Shown here in pieces: positions 41,374 to 49,779 of a stretch of 64,000 bases of DNA. Location: contig NZ_LXFU01000024.1 of assembly GCF_001657485.1 (NCBI RefSeq), positions 1-64,000 of the forward strand, written 5' to 3'. Position numbers and translations under genes: made by a program. The stretch comes from Rhizobium sp. WYCCWR10014 (GTDB lineage Bacteria > Pseudomonadota > Alphaproteobacteria > Rhizobiales > Rhizobiaceae). Numbering within the stretch: the stretch's first letter is position 1; every line of letters begins with the position of its first letter. The notes beneath the pieces are model-generated. The model was given only the letters and a program-made list of their open reading frames with translations. It did not search any database and had not been told where the DNA came from.

Positions 41374-42276
41374 ATGAAAGCGGCCCTTCTCAAATCCTAC
41401 GGCGATGTCGATCAGTTCGAAATCGGCGATATCCCGACGCCGATGCCCGGACCGGGCGAAATCCGGATCAAGATCGAGGCATCCGCCGTCAATCCTTTCG
41501 ACCTCATTCTTCGCCAGGGCTTCATGGCCAAGTTCATCCCGCTTCCGCTGCCGGCTGTGCTCGGGGGCGATGCGGCCGGCACCATCTCAGCACTCGGCGA
41601 CGGCGTCACCGGTTTTGCGGTCGGTGATCGGGTTGTCGCCGATTTCGCGGCAAACGGCAAAGGCGCCCATGCCGAATATGGTGTGCTTCCCGCCACCTCC
41701 GTCGCCAAGCTGCCGGCTGGCCTCAGCTTCGAAGAGGGTGCATCGCTGGTCAAGGCCGGGTTGACCGGGCGCCAGACCGTCGAGGCGCTTGGCGTCAAGG
41801 CTGGGGACCGGGTTCTGGTCTCCGGCGGCCTCGGGACAGTCGGCCGTTCCGCCATCCAGTATCTCAAGCAGATCGGCGCCCAGCCGGTAGCCGGCGTCCG
41901 TCCCGAGCGGCTGAGCGAAGGTCAGGCCCTGGCCGGCGAAGCGCTCGACATCACGCTGCCTGCCGCAAGCCCCGACTTTGCCTACGCGATCAGCACGGCC
42001 GGCCCGGTGGCCGGCAATCTCATCGGCCATATCAGTGATGGCGGCACGGTCGCCAGCATCGTTCCGGTGCCGGAAGGCGCCAATGCCGCAGACCGCGTCA
42101 CCATCCATGAACTCTTCCACCGCACCGATGCGGCGACGCTCGACGCCGTGCTGGATGCTGCCGTGCGCGGCCTCCTGGTCATCCCGATTTCCCATACTTT
42201 CACCCTGGATGAGATTGGTGCGGCGCAGAATGCTGTCGCAGCGGGAGCCCCCGGCAAAGTCGTGCTCAAACATTGA
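41374..42276 (+). CDS. NADPH:quinone reductase-like MDR oxidoreductase
   Basis: A 300-residue zinc-free medium-chain oxidoreductase: MKAALLKSYGDVDQFEIGDI, the catalytic-domain run ASAVNPFDLILRQGFMAKFI, AVLGGDAAGTISALGDGVTG and the cofactor site VLVSGGLGTVGRSAIQYLKQ (~148-166). Members reduce quinones or enones with NADPH. It closes the LigB-glutaredoxin-DoxX operon (82 bases after DoxX, GGAG before the ATG). The decayed NTF2-like scrap follows directly. Confidence 0.9.
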   Translation: MKAALLKSYGDVDQFEIGDIPTPMPGPGEIRIKIEASAVNPFDLILRQGFMAKFIPLPLPAVLGGDAAGTISALGDGVTGFAVGDRVVADFAANGKGAHAEYGVLPATSVAKLPAGLSFEEGASLVKAGLTGRQTVEALGVKAGDRVLVSGGLGTVGRSAIQYLKQIGAQPVAGVRPERLSEGQALAGEALDITLPAASPDFAYAISTAGPVAGNLIGHISDGGTVASIVPVPEGANAADRVTIHELFHRTDAATLDAVLDAAVRGLLVIPISHTFTLDEIGAAQNAVAAGAPGKVVLKH

Positions 42277-42321
42277 GGGATCAAGACAGGGCCGACCGTC
42301 GGGGCCCTGTCACTCCAGCAA

Positions 42322-42426
42322 AACGCGCCGCGCCAACTGCGCTATTTCGCGAAGGGCTTCAAGGCGGCTCATCCACAGTTGCAGCACAATATCCATCGGC
42401 TTATTGCCGAAGACGATCTGGTCCTT
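42322..42426 (+). pseudogene. Remnant of a SnoaL/NTF2-like gene
   Basis: One frame reads QLRYFAKGFKAAHPQLQHNI and continues HRLIAEDDLVLG, which matches the central part of SnoaL-like proteins (pattern LR-x-Y-F-x3-F-x-A-x-P-x-L-x3-I-x-R-x-I-A-E-G-D-L-V). No start is visible and the family resemblance ends abruptly after ~35 codons. It was probably a fifth gene of the preceding operon, now largely deleted. Confidence 0.65.
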
Positions 42427-42496
42427 GGGACAACGCAGTCCAGCATCCAGGCAACCCCGGACAGGTTGTCGTCGACACTTTTCCGTAGCCAAGTAT

Positions 42497-42553
42497 TGAT
42501 ATATCAGCATAACTTGCCCGCAGTTGTTGGGCGTGCAAGAATGTGATATATCA
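42497..42553. promoter_or_regulatory. Two TGATATATCA palindromes before the GntR gene
   Basis: The perfect palindrome TGATATATCA occurs at 42497-42506 and again at 42544-42553, 47 bases apart and just ahead of the GntR start at 42578. A paired perfect palindrome before a GntR gene is the usual picture of an autoregulatory operator. Confidence 0.7.
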
Positions 42554-42577
42554 GTCTTGAGCGATGGATCCGCTGGC

Positions 42578-43192
42578 ATGCAGACTTCTCAGAGCCATCT
42601 TGCCTATCTCGCGCTGGAGCATCTGGTCGTGACGCTGGCGCTGAAGCCCGGCGCACTTGTCACTGAAAAGCAGCTGATCGATATGGCGGGCCATGGGCGG
42701 ACACCGGTGCGCGAGGCGATCCAGAAGCTCGCCTGGCAGGGGCTGATCCTGGTGAAGCCGCGCGTCGGGCTGCAGGTCGCCAAGATCGCGCCGGACGATC
42801 ATGGCAATGTCATGCAGGTGCGCCGCGAGCTGGAGCCGATCGCGGCAAGCCTTGTCGCTGAACATGCGAGCGACGAGCAGCGCGTCCGCCTCATCGACTG
42901 CGCCCGGGCGATGGAGGAATGCGCGGTGACCGGCGATCTCGCCGGCTTCTTTGCCGCCGACAAGGCCTTCGACGAAATTCTCGAGGATGCCTGCCCGAAC
43001 GGCTTCATCACGGCAGCACTCGGCCCGGTGCAGACCCATTCACGTCGCCTCTGGTACTCCAAGGCAAGCCCGGAGCGCATGGACCGCGCCATCGCGCTGC
43101 ACGTCGCCGTCATCCGCGCCATCCACCAGGGCAGGCCGGATGAGGCACGCGCCGCCATGGCGGTGCTGATCGATTACCTCAGCCAGACATAG
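42578..43192 (+). CDS. GntR-family regulator (FCD/VanR subfamily)
   Basis: A 204-residue regulator. The winged helix-turn-helix takes residues ~5-70 (VTEKQLIDMAGHGRTPVREA, IQKLAWQGLILVKPRVGLQV) and the helical FCD ligand domain follows (RRELEPIAASLVAEHASDEQ; His ligand candidates in ALHVAVIRAIHQG). I start at the ATG at 42578, because an earlier start at 42524 would place the second TGATATATCA operator inside the gene. The target beyond itself is unknown; the nearest candidate genes are broken or on the other strand. Confidence 0.88.
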   Translation: MQTSQSHLAYLALEHLVVTLALKPGALVTEKQLIDMAGHGRTPVREAIQKLAWQGLILVKPRVGLQVAKIAPDDHGNVMQVRRELEPIAASLVAEHASDEQRVRLIDCARAMEECAVTGDLAGFFAADKAFDEILEDACPNGFITAALGPVQTHSRRLWYSKASPERMDRAIALHVAVIRAIHQGRPDEARAAMAVLIDYLSQT

Positions 43193-43218
43193 AAACGGCT
43201 CCGTTTCCGGAGCCGCCA
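43193..43218. terminator. Hairpin between convergent GntR and fpr genes
   Basis: A perfect 7-base stem CGGCTCC / GGAGCCG with loop GTTTCC (43196-43215), flanked by AAA on the left. It stands right after the GntR stop and before the fpr stop on the other strand, a usual place for a shared terminator, though T-runs are short. Confidence 0.55.
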
Positions 43219-43241
43219 CAGGTCTGATTGTCACAAATGCT

Positions 43242-44054
43242 TTAGCCGACGAAAGCGCGCTCGATGACGAATTCGGCGGGCTTGCTGTTGGCGCCTTCAT
43301 CGAGGCCGGCCTTTTCGAGCAGTTCCTTGGTATCCTTCAGCATGGCCGAGGAACCGCAGATCATGCCGCGGTCGATTTCCGGATCGAGCGGCGGCACGCC
43401 GAGATCGGTGAACAGCTTGCCGGACGAGATCAGGTCGGTGATGCGGCCGCGATATTCGAAATCCTCGCGCGTGACTGTCGGATAGTGGCGCAGCTTGTCG
43501 CCGACGACTTCCTTCAGCAACTCGTCATTCTGAATCTCGTGCACGAGGTCGAAGCCGTATTTCAGCTCGGCGACATCACGTGTCGTATGGGTGAGGATGA
43601 CTTCCTCGAACTTCTCATAGGTCTCGGGGTCGCGGATCAGGCTGGCGAAAGGCGCAATGCCCGTTCCCGTCGAGAACATGTAGAGACGACGGCCGGGCGT
43701 CAGCGCGTCGAGCACCAGCGTGCCCGTCGGCTTCTTGCGCATCAGCACCTGGTCGCCCGGCTTGATCGCCTGCAGATGTGAGGTGAGCGGACCGTCCGGC
43801 ACCTTGATCGAGAAGAATTCAAGCTCTTCGGCCCAGGCGGGGCTGGCGATCGAATAGGCGCGGAAGACCGGTTTGCCCTCGACCATCAGGCCGATCATCG
43901 CGAATTCGCCGGAACGGAAACGGAAGCCCTGCGGCCGGGTCATCGTGAAGCGAAAGAGCCGGTCGGTATAGTGCGTGACATCGAGCACCGTCTCGGCATA
44001 AACGCCGGCGGGGATGGACGAGGCGAAGTCTTCGGTCTTTGCAGGCGCGTTCAT
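43242..44054 (-). CDS. fpr: Ferredoxin--NADP(+) reductase
   Basis: A 270-residue FAD enzyme, the usual rhizobial length when started at the ATG at 44054 (MNAPAKTEDFASSIPAGVYA); an in-frame start at 44144 would add 30 residues. FAD is bound by FRAYSIASPAWAEELEFFSI and the NADP site includes LYMFSTGTGIAPFASLIRDP. The C-terminal VIERAFVG is the form typical of bacterial type FPRs that serve redox defence and supply electrons to ferredoxins. Transcribed away from pcs; no operon partner. Confidence 0.93.
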   Translation of the reverse strand: MNAPAKTEDFASSIPAGVYAETVLDVTHYTDRLFRFTMTRPQGFRFRSGEFAMIGLMVEGKPVFRAYSIASPAWAEELEFFSIKVPDGPLTSHLQAIKPGDQVLMRKKPTGTLVLDALTPGRRLYMFSTGTGIAPFASLIRDPETYEKFEEVILTHTTRDVAELKYGFDLVHEIQNDELLKEVVGDKLRHYPTVTREDFEYRGRITDLISSGKLFTDLGVPPLDPEIDRGMICGSSAMLKDTKELLEKAGLDEGANSKPAEFVIERAFVG

Positions 44055-44411
44055 TGCGGTAGAGGATCCCGTTTCGTCGGATGAACTGTCGGATGCGAGC
44101 GAGATATTACATATCGGGCCGGAATTAAAGGCATTCCATTCCACGCGACGCTTCTAAAGGGAAATATGCATGTCATTGTCAGGATTCAATGGGGAGCAGG
44201 GGGCGGGTGGGGAATGTCGTATTTCCCGCTGGCGAAGCCCGGCAAAGGATGCATATTAGAGCAGCACGCCGGAAACGGATGCCGATTTTGGCAAAAACGG
44301 TGCGACAACAAAGACCTACGGCGGCGAACCCGATTCAGCAACAGGGTTCGGCGATAGTGGCGAAAAAAAAGATGCTTGCCGGGGCGAGCGCGATAGGGCG
44401 GTCGGGGGAAT
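44055..44411. promoter_or_regulatory. Divergent intergenic region, fpr / pcs
   Basis: 357 bases between the fpr and pcs starts, holding both promoters. An AT-rich stretch at 44100-44135 (ATATTACATATC) suits the fpr promoter. A run of eight A's lies at 44364-44371 near the pcs start. No gene or inverted repeat of note was found. Confidence 0.45.
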
Positions 44412-45140
44412 ATGAAGATTTTCAACTACAAGCGTGTTCCTTATGCGGAGATGCGCGCCTTTTCCGTCCATATCCTGACGGCATCCGGCTCCTTCCTTGC
44501 CTTTCTCGGCGTCGTTGCCGCCGCCGAACACCGCTTCATCGACATGTTCTGGTGGCTGGGACTTGCCCTTCTCGTTGACGGCATAGATGGGCCGATCGCC
44601 CGCAAGGTGCGCGTCAAGGAAGTGCTGCCGAACTGGTCGGGCGATACGCTCGACAATATCATCGATTACGTCACCTATGTGCTTCTGCCGGCCTTCGCGC
44701 TCTATCAGAGCGGCATGATCGGCGAGCCCTGGTCCTTCGTCGCCGCCGGCATGATCGTCGTCTCCAGCGCCATCTACTATGCCGATATGGGCATGAAGAC
44801 GGACGAGTATTTCTTCTCCGGCTTCCCCGTCGTCTGGAACATGATCGTTTTCACGCTGTTCGTCATCGATGCTAGCGCCACGACGGCGCTCACTGTTGTC
44901 ATCGTTTCGGTGGTGCTGACGTTCCTGCCGATCAATTTCCTCCACCCGGTCCGGGTGAAAAGGCTGCGCCCGCTCAATCTCGGCGTCTTTTTCCTGTGGT
45001 CGGCGCTGGGCATTTTTTCGCTGCTGATGCATTTCGACACACCAGAATGGGCGCTCATTCTCTTCATCGTGACCGGAGCCTATCTTTACGTCATCGGCGC
45101 GGTGCTGCAATTCTTCCCCGCCCTTGGACGCGAAGATTAG
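44412..45140 (+). CDS. pcs: Phosphatidylcholine synthase
   Basis: A 242-residue membrane enzyme that joins CDP-diacylglycerol and choline to phosphatidylcholine, a route found in rhizobia and other host-associated bacteria. The CDP-alcohol phosphotransferase motif DG-x2-AR-x-G-x3-D-x3-D is seen, with a slightly altered spacing, in LVDGIDGPIARKVRVK followed by SGDTLDNIIDY (~55-90). Eight or so hydrophobic helices cover the rest. The opening MKIFNYKRVPYAEMRAFSVH is what I know from Sinorhizobium and Rhizobium Pcs. Followed after 9 bases by a quinone oxidoreductase gene. Confidence 0.93.
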   Translation: MKIFNYKRVPYAEMRAFSVHILTASGSFLAFLGVVAAAEHRFIDMFWWLGLALLVDGIDGPIARKVRVKEVLPNWSGDTLDNIIDYVTYVLLPAFALYQSGMIGEPWSFVAAGMIVVSSAIYYADMGMKTDEYFFSGFPVVWNMIVFTLFVIDASATTALTVVIVSVVLTFLPINFLHPVRVKRLRPLNLGVFFLWSALGIFSLLMHFDTPEWALILFIVTGAYLYVIGAVLQFFPALGRED

Positions 45141-45149
45141 GATAGGCTG

Positions 45150-46130
45150 ATGACCAAAACACAGGCGGTTTCATTTTCGAGGACGGGCGGGCCGGAGGTT
45201 TTCGACTATGTCGAGATCGATCTTCCTTCGCCGTCGGCGGGCGAGGTGCAGATCAGGCAGGCGGCGGTCGGTCTCAATTTCATCGACGTCTATTTCCGCA
45301 ACGGCACCTACAAGGCGCCGCACCTGCCCTTCGTCACCGGCAAGGAGGGGGCCGGCACCGTGACATCGGTCGGCCCCGGCGTCGAGGATTTCAAGGTCGG
45401 CGACCGTGTCGCCTATGCCGGCGCCGACGGCGCCTATAGCGCAGAACGCAATGTCGAGACGCGGCATCTGGTGCATGTGCCCGAGGGAATCGAGCTCGAA
45501 ACGGCAGCGGCGATGATGCTGAAAGGCATGACTGCCGAATATCTCTTGAACCGCACCTTCAAGGTCGGTCCGCAGACGATCCTGCTGTTCCACGCCGCTG
45601 CCGGCGGCGTCGGCCTGATCGCCGGCCAATGGGCAAAGGCGCTCGGCGCGACCGTCATCGGCACGGCGGGCTCCGAAGACAAGATCGAGCTGGCGCTCGC
45701 CCATGGCTACGACCATGTGATCAACTACAAGAGCGACAGCTTCGTCGACCGTGTCCGCGACATCACCGGCGGCAAGGGCGTGGATGTCGTCTACGATTCG
45801 ATCGGCCGCGATACTTTTCCACAGTCGCTCGATTGTCTGAAGCCGCGCGGCCTTTTTGCCTCCTTCGGCCAATCTTCCGGTCCGATCGAGAATTTCACCC
45901 TCGCGGCGCTGGCGCAGAGGGGCTCGCTCTTTGCAACGCGGCCGACGCTCTTCACCTACATCGCCGCGCGCCAGGAACTGATCGACAGTGCGAAAGCGCT
46001 ATTTGATATTGTGCAAAGCAACAAAGTGCGTATCAATATCAATCAAACCTATCCGCTGCGTGAGGTTGGGCAGGCTCACGCGGATCTGGAAACAAGAAAA
46101 ACAACAGGAACGACGCTGCTGATTCCATGA
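45150..46130 (+). CDS. NADPH:quinone oxidoreductase (QorA type)
   Basis: A 326-residue zinc-free MDR enzyme close to E. coli QorA: FSRTGGPEVFDYVEIDLPSP, GLNFIDVYFRNGTYKAPHLP, the cofactor site LFHAAAGGVGLIAGQWAKAL (~146-165) and DVVYDSIGRDTFPQSLDCLK. It reduces quinones one electron at a time using NADPH. It starts 9 bases after the pcs stop and is probably transcribed with it. The C-terminal PLREVGQAHADLETRKTTGT is the normal family end. Confidence 0.92.
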   Translation: MTKTQAVSFSRTGGPEVFDYVEIDLPSPSAGEVQIRQAAVGLNFIDVYFRNGTYKAPHLPFVTGKEGAGTVTSVGPGVEDFKVGDRVAYAGADGAYSAERNVETRHLVHVPEGIELETAAAMMLKGMTAEYLLNRTFKVGPQTILLFHAAAGGVGLIAGQWAKALGATVIGTAGSEDKIELALAHGYDHVINYKSDSFVDRVRDITGGKGVDVVYDSIGRDTFPQSLDCLKPRGLFASFGQSSGPIENFTLAALAQRGSLFATRPTLFTYIAARQELIDSAKALFDIVQSNKVRININQTYPLREVGQAHADLETRKTTGTTLLIP

Positions 46131-46169
46131 GATCCGAACGGACCGGTTGGCAGAAGAAATGAGGGGAAC

Positions 46170-47738
46170 GTGTCGCCATTGAATGTGCCGGATTCCGGTG
46201 CGTTATTATCGGTCCAGAAGCTGACGAAGTTCTTCGGAAGCTTTGCAGCCTGCAATGAAATCGATCTCGATATCGCGCCGGGCGAAATTCATGCGCTTCT
46301 CGGCGAAAATGGTGCAGGCAAATCCACCCTGGTGAAGATGCTGTTCGGCGTTCTCGAGCCGACAGGCGGGCATATCCTCTGGCAGGGCCAGCCGGTTGCG
46401 ATCGCATCGCCAGGGGAGGCCCGCAAGCTCGGCATCGGCATGGTCTTCCAGCATTTTTCGCTGTTCGAGGCGCTGACGGTTGCCGAAAACATCGCGCTGT
46501 CGCTCGATCACGCCATCCCGATTGACAAAATCGCCGAAGAGGCGAGGGCGCTGTCCATCGCCTACGGCCTGCCGCTCGATCCGCATGCCCATGTCGCCGA
46601 TCTCTCGGTCGGCGAGCGCCAGCGCATCGAGATCGTCCGCGCGCTGCTGCAGAACCCGAAGCTCATCATCCTCGACGAGCCGACCTCGGTGCTGACGCCG
46701 CAGGAAGCCGACAGGCTGTTCGAGACGCTGTTCAAACTGCGCGCCGAGGGGCGTTCGGTTCTCTATATCAGCCACCGCCTGGAGGAGGTGCAGCGCATCT
46801 GCGATCGCGCCACCGTGCTGCGCCATGGCCGTGTGACCGGCGCCTGCGATCCGAAGCAGGAAACGCCTGCCTCGCTCGCCCGCATGATGGTCGGCAGCGA
46901 GGTGGCGACCGTGACGCATCCGGAGCGCAGCGACAAGGGCGAGGTCCAGCTTGCCGTCGCCAATCTTTCCGTCACCGCGCGCACCCCCTTTGCCATGCCG
47001 CTGCGCGATGTGTCGATGGCGGTGCGCTCGGGCGAGATCCTCGCCATTGCCGGCGTTGCGGGCAACGGGCAAAGCGAGCTCTTCGACGCACTGTCGGGCG
47101 AATATCCGGTCGCCTCGGCCGAGGCGATCGTCATCCGCAAAAAGCCGATCGGCAATCAGGGTATTACCGCCCGCCGTCTCCTCGGCGCCGGCTTCGTGCC
47201 GGAGGAGCGCCACGGCCATGCCGCCGTCTCCGCCATGAAACTGTCCGACAATCTCGTCCTTGCCCGCAACCAGTCGGACCGCAAGGCGTTTCTGGGCCTG
47301 CTCGGCATCATCCGCCACGCAGCGGTGAAATCTGCCGCAAGGCGCATTTCCGAGGCGATGGATGTCCGCAAGAGCGGCGATGATCCGGCCGCCGGCTCGC
47401 TGTCCGGCGGGAACCTGCAGAAGTTCATCGTTGGCCGCGAGCTCGACCGCCAGCCGGCGGTGCTCGTCGTCAACCAGCCGACCTGGGGCGTCGATGCCGG
47501 GGCTGCAAGCCGCATTCGCCAGGCGCTCGTGGATCTCGCAAGAAGCGGGTCGGCTGTCGTCGTCATCAGCCAGGATCTAGACGAGATCTTCGAAGTGGCG
47601 ACCGATATTGCCGTCATCTGCGAAGGCCGTCTCTCCCGCCCGTTCCCGGCCGGCGAACTGACGCGGGAAAGGATCGGCTTGCTGATGGGCGGCCTTCACG
47701 AGAGCAGCTCTGCTCCGGAGGCGCCCCATGCGCATTGA
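46170..47738 (+). CDS. BMP-type ABC importer ATPase (tandem domains)
   Basis: A 522-residue ATPase with two nucleotide-binding halves, of the YufO/NupA class that serves nucleoside or related uptake. GTG start at 46170 after GAGGGG. First half: Walker A GENGAGKSTLVKMLFGVLEP (~46), Q-loop FQHFSLFEALTVAENIALSL, signature LSVGERQRIEIV, Walker B LIILDEPTSVLTPQE. Second half: degenerate A-loop GVAGNGQSELFDALSGEYPV (~295), signature LSGGNLQKFIVGRE (~415), then VLVVNQPTWGVDAGA, where the Walker B Asp-Glu is Asn-Gln, the usual degeneration. It overlaps the first permease gene by 11 bases. Confidence 0.93.
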   Translation: MSPLNVPDSGALLSVQKLTKFFGSFAACNEIDLDIAPGEIHALLGENGAGKSTLVKMLFGVLEPTGGHILWQGQPVAIASPGEARKLGIGMVFQHFSLFEALTVAENIALSLDHAIPIDKIAEEARALSIAYGLPLDPHAHVADLSVGERQRIEIVRALLQNPKLIILDEPTSVLTPQEADRLFETLFKLRAEGRSVLYISHRLEEVQRICDRATVLRHGRVTGACDPKQETPASLARMMVGSEVATVTHPERSDKGEVQLAVANLSVTARTPFAMPLRDVSMAVRSGEILAIAGVAGNGQSELFDALSGEYPVASAEAIVIRKKPIGNQGITARRLLGAGFVPEERHGHAAVSAMKLSDNLVLARNQSDRKAFLGLLGIIRHAAVKSAARRISEAMDVRKSGDDPAAGSLSGGNLQKFIVGRELDRQPAVLVVNQPTWGVDAGAASRIRQALVDLARSGSAVVVISQDLDEIFEVATDIAVICEGRLSRPFPAGELTRERIGLLMGGLHESSSAPEAPHAH

Positions 47739-48813
47739 ACTCGAAAAACGCCCCGACGTCTCGAAGCTTTTCGCCTTCGTCTCGCCGCTGCTTGCCCTTT
47801 TTCTGACGCTGGTGTTCGGCGCCATCATGTTCGCCATGCTCGGCAAGGACCCGATCGCCGCACTGGAAGCCTTCTTCATCGAGCCGCTGCTCGAGGTCTG
47901 GTCGCTGCACGAACTGGCGATCAAGGCCGCGCCCCTGATCCTGATCGCCGTCGGCCTGGCCGTCTGTTATCGCTCGAACAACTGGAATATCGGCGCCGAA
48001 GGCCAGTTCACCATCGGCGCCATCACCGGCTCCTATCTGCCGATCGTCTTCTACGACTGGCATTCGCCGCTCGTGCTGCCGCTGATGCTGGTTCTTGGTG
48101 CGCTCGGCGGTGCGCTCTTCGCCGCCATTCCGGCGCTGCTGAAGGCGCATTTCAATACCAATGAGATCCTGACATCGCTAATGCTGGTCTATATCGCCCA
48201 GCTTTTCCTCGACTGGCTGATCCGCGGCGCCTGGCGCGATCCGAAGGGTTTCAATTTTCCTGTTTCGCTGGATTTTGCACCGGAAGCGGTACTGCCGGCG
48301 ATCTGGGAAGAGTCGGGCCGCGCCCATTGGGCCTTCGTCTTCGCCATTGTCGCCGCAATCGGTGCCTGGTTCATGCTGCGCTATACGCTGAAAGGCTTCG
48401 AGATCGTTGTGCTCGGCCAATCGGAGCGGGCAGGGCGCTTTGCCGGCTTCTCGTCGAAGAAGATGATCTGGTTCAGCTTTCTCTTCTCGGGCGCTCTTGC
48501 CGGCCTTGCCGGCATCAGCGAGGTTTCCGGCTCGATCGGCCATTTGCAGCCGGCGATCTCGCCGGGCTACGGCTTCACCGCCATCATCGTCGCCTTCCTC
48601 GGCCGCCTCAATCCTCTTGGCATCATCGCATCGGGCCTGGTGCTGGCGTTGACCTATCTTGGCGGCGAGGCAGCCCAGCTTTCGCTCGGCGTTTCCGACA
48701 AGGTCACCCGCGTCTTCCAGGGCCTGCTGCTCTTCTTCGTGCTGTCCTGCGATACGCTGATCTATTACAAAATCCGCCTGGTCTGGTCGCGGGTAAGGGG
48801 CAGGGCGGCATGA
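47728..48813 (+). CDS. BMP-type ABC importer permease 1
   Basis: A 361-residue membrane protein of the branched-chain/ribose permease class (YufP/NupP-like). About nine hydrophobic helices are visible, beginning FAFVSPLLALFLTLVFGAIM. Family marks are YRSNNWNIGAEGQFTIGAIT (~92) and GLAGISEVSGSIGHLQPAIS with GYGFTAIIVAFLGRLNPLGI (~250-290). It pairs with the second permease, whose start overlaps its stop as ATGA. Substrate likely a nucleoside or similar by family; not proven. Confidence 0.92.
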   Translation: MRIELEKRPDVSKLFAFVSPLLALFLTLVFGAIMFAMLGKDPIAALEAFFIEPLLEVWSLHELAIKAAPLILIAVGLAVCYRSNNWNIGAEGQFTIGAITGSYLPIVFYDWHSPLVLPLMLVLGALGGALFAAIPALLKAHFNTNEILTSLMLVYIAQLFLDWLIRGAWRDPKGFNFPVSLDFAPEAVLPAIWEESGRAHWAFVFAIVAAIGAWFMLRYTLKGFEIVVLGQSERAGRFAGFSSKKMIWFSFLFSGALAGLAGISEVSGSIGHLQPAISPGYGFTAIIVAFLGRLNPLGIIASGLVLALTYLGGEAAQLSLGVSDKVTRVFQGLLLFFVLSCDTLIYYKIRLVWSRVRGRAA

Positions 48814-49730
48814 GCATCTTCGAAGCCATTCTGCTGACCGTCATCACCGCCTCCACACCGCTCGTCATCGCCGCACTTGGTGAACTCGTGACCGAGCGCT
48901 CCGGCGTTCTCAATCTCGGTGTCGAAGGCATGATGATCATGGGCGCGGTCGGTGCCTTTGCCGCGGCACAGCTCACCGGCTCGGCCTATATCGGCATTGT
49001 CGGCGGCGTCGTCAGCGGCGCGCTGTTTTCGCTGTTCTTCGCCTTCCTGACGTTGACGCTCGTCGCTAATCAGGTGGCGACAGGCCTTGCGCTGACGATC
49101 CTTGGCCTTGGCGCCTCCGGCATGCTCGGCGAGGCCTTTGTCGGCGCGCCCGGCGTCCGGCTGCTGCCGATCGAAATCCCGGTGCTTTCCGCCATTCCCT
49201 ATGTCGGAACGGTCCTCTTCAAGCAGGATCTGATCTTCTACCTGTCGATCCTGCTCGTTATCGCCGTCAACTGGTTCCTCTTCAAGAGTCGCACCGGCTT
49301 GAAGATTCGTGCCATTGGCGATAATCACGCCTCGGCGCATGCGCTCGGTATCGATGTCATCCGCATGCGCTACCTCGCCGTGATGTTCGGCGGCGCCTGC
49401 GCCGGCCTTGCTGGCGCGCAGCTGTCGCTGATCTATACGCCGCAATGGACAGAGAACATGTCCGGCGGGCGCGGCTGGATCGCGCTGGCGCTCGTCGTCT
49501 TCTCCTCCTGGCGGCCTTGGCGCCTGCTGGCCGGCGGTTATCTCTTTGGGGCGGTAACGATCCTGCAACTGCACGCGCAGGCCTTCGGCATCGGCATTCC
49601 CTCGCAGTTCCTCTCGATGCTGCCCTATGCGGCGACGGTTGTGGTCCTCATCATCATCTCGCATAATCGGCGCACGACGTTGATCAATACGCCGGCCTCG
49701 CTCGGCAAAGCCTTCGTGCCGGACCGGTGA
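48810..49730 (+). CDS. BMP-type ABC importer permease 2
   Basis: A 306-residue partner permease (YufQ/NupQ-like). I start at the ATG at 48810 that overlaps the preceding stop; the frame is open further left but in sequence that belongs to permease 1. Marks: LVTERSGVLNLGVEGMMIMG (~27), TLTLVANQVATGLALTILGL (~88), IRAIGDNHASAHALGIDVIR (~170) and CAGLAGAQLSLIYTPQW. The binding-protein gene follows after 49 bases. Confidence 0.92.
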   Translation: MSIFEAILLTVITASTPLVIAALGELVTERSGVLNLGVEGMMIMGAVGAFAAAQLTGSAYIGIVGGVVSGALFSLFFAFLTLTLVANQVATGLALTILGLGASGMLGEAFVGAPGVRLLPIEIPVLSAIPYVGTVLFKQDLIFYLSILLVIAVNWFLFKSRTGLKIRAIGDNHASAHALGIDVIRMRYLAVMFGGACAGLAGAQLSLIYTPQWTENMSGGRGWIALALVVFSSWRPWRLLAGGYLFGAVTILQLHAQAFGIGIPSQFLSMLPYAATVVVLIIISHNRRTTLINTPASLGKAFVPDR

Positions 49731-49779
49731 GCAACAATAACAAGACGGGTTTCGAAACTTCCAACCAACAGGGATCAAT

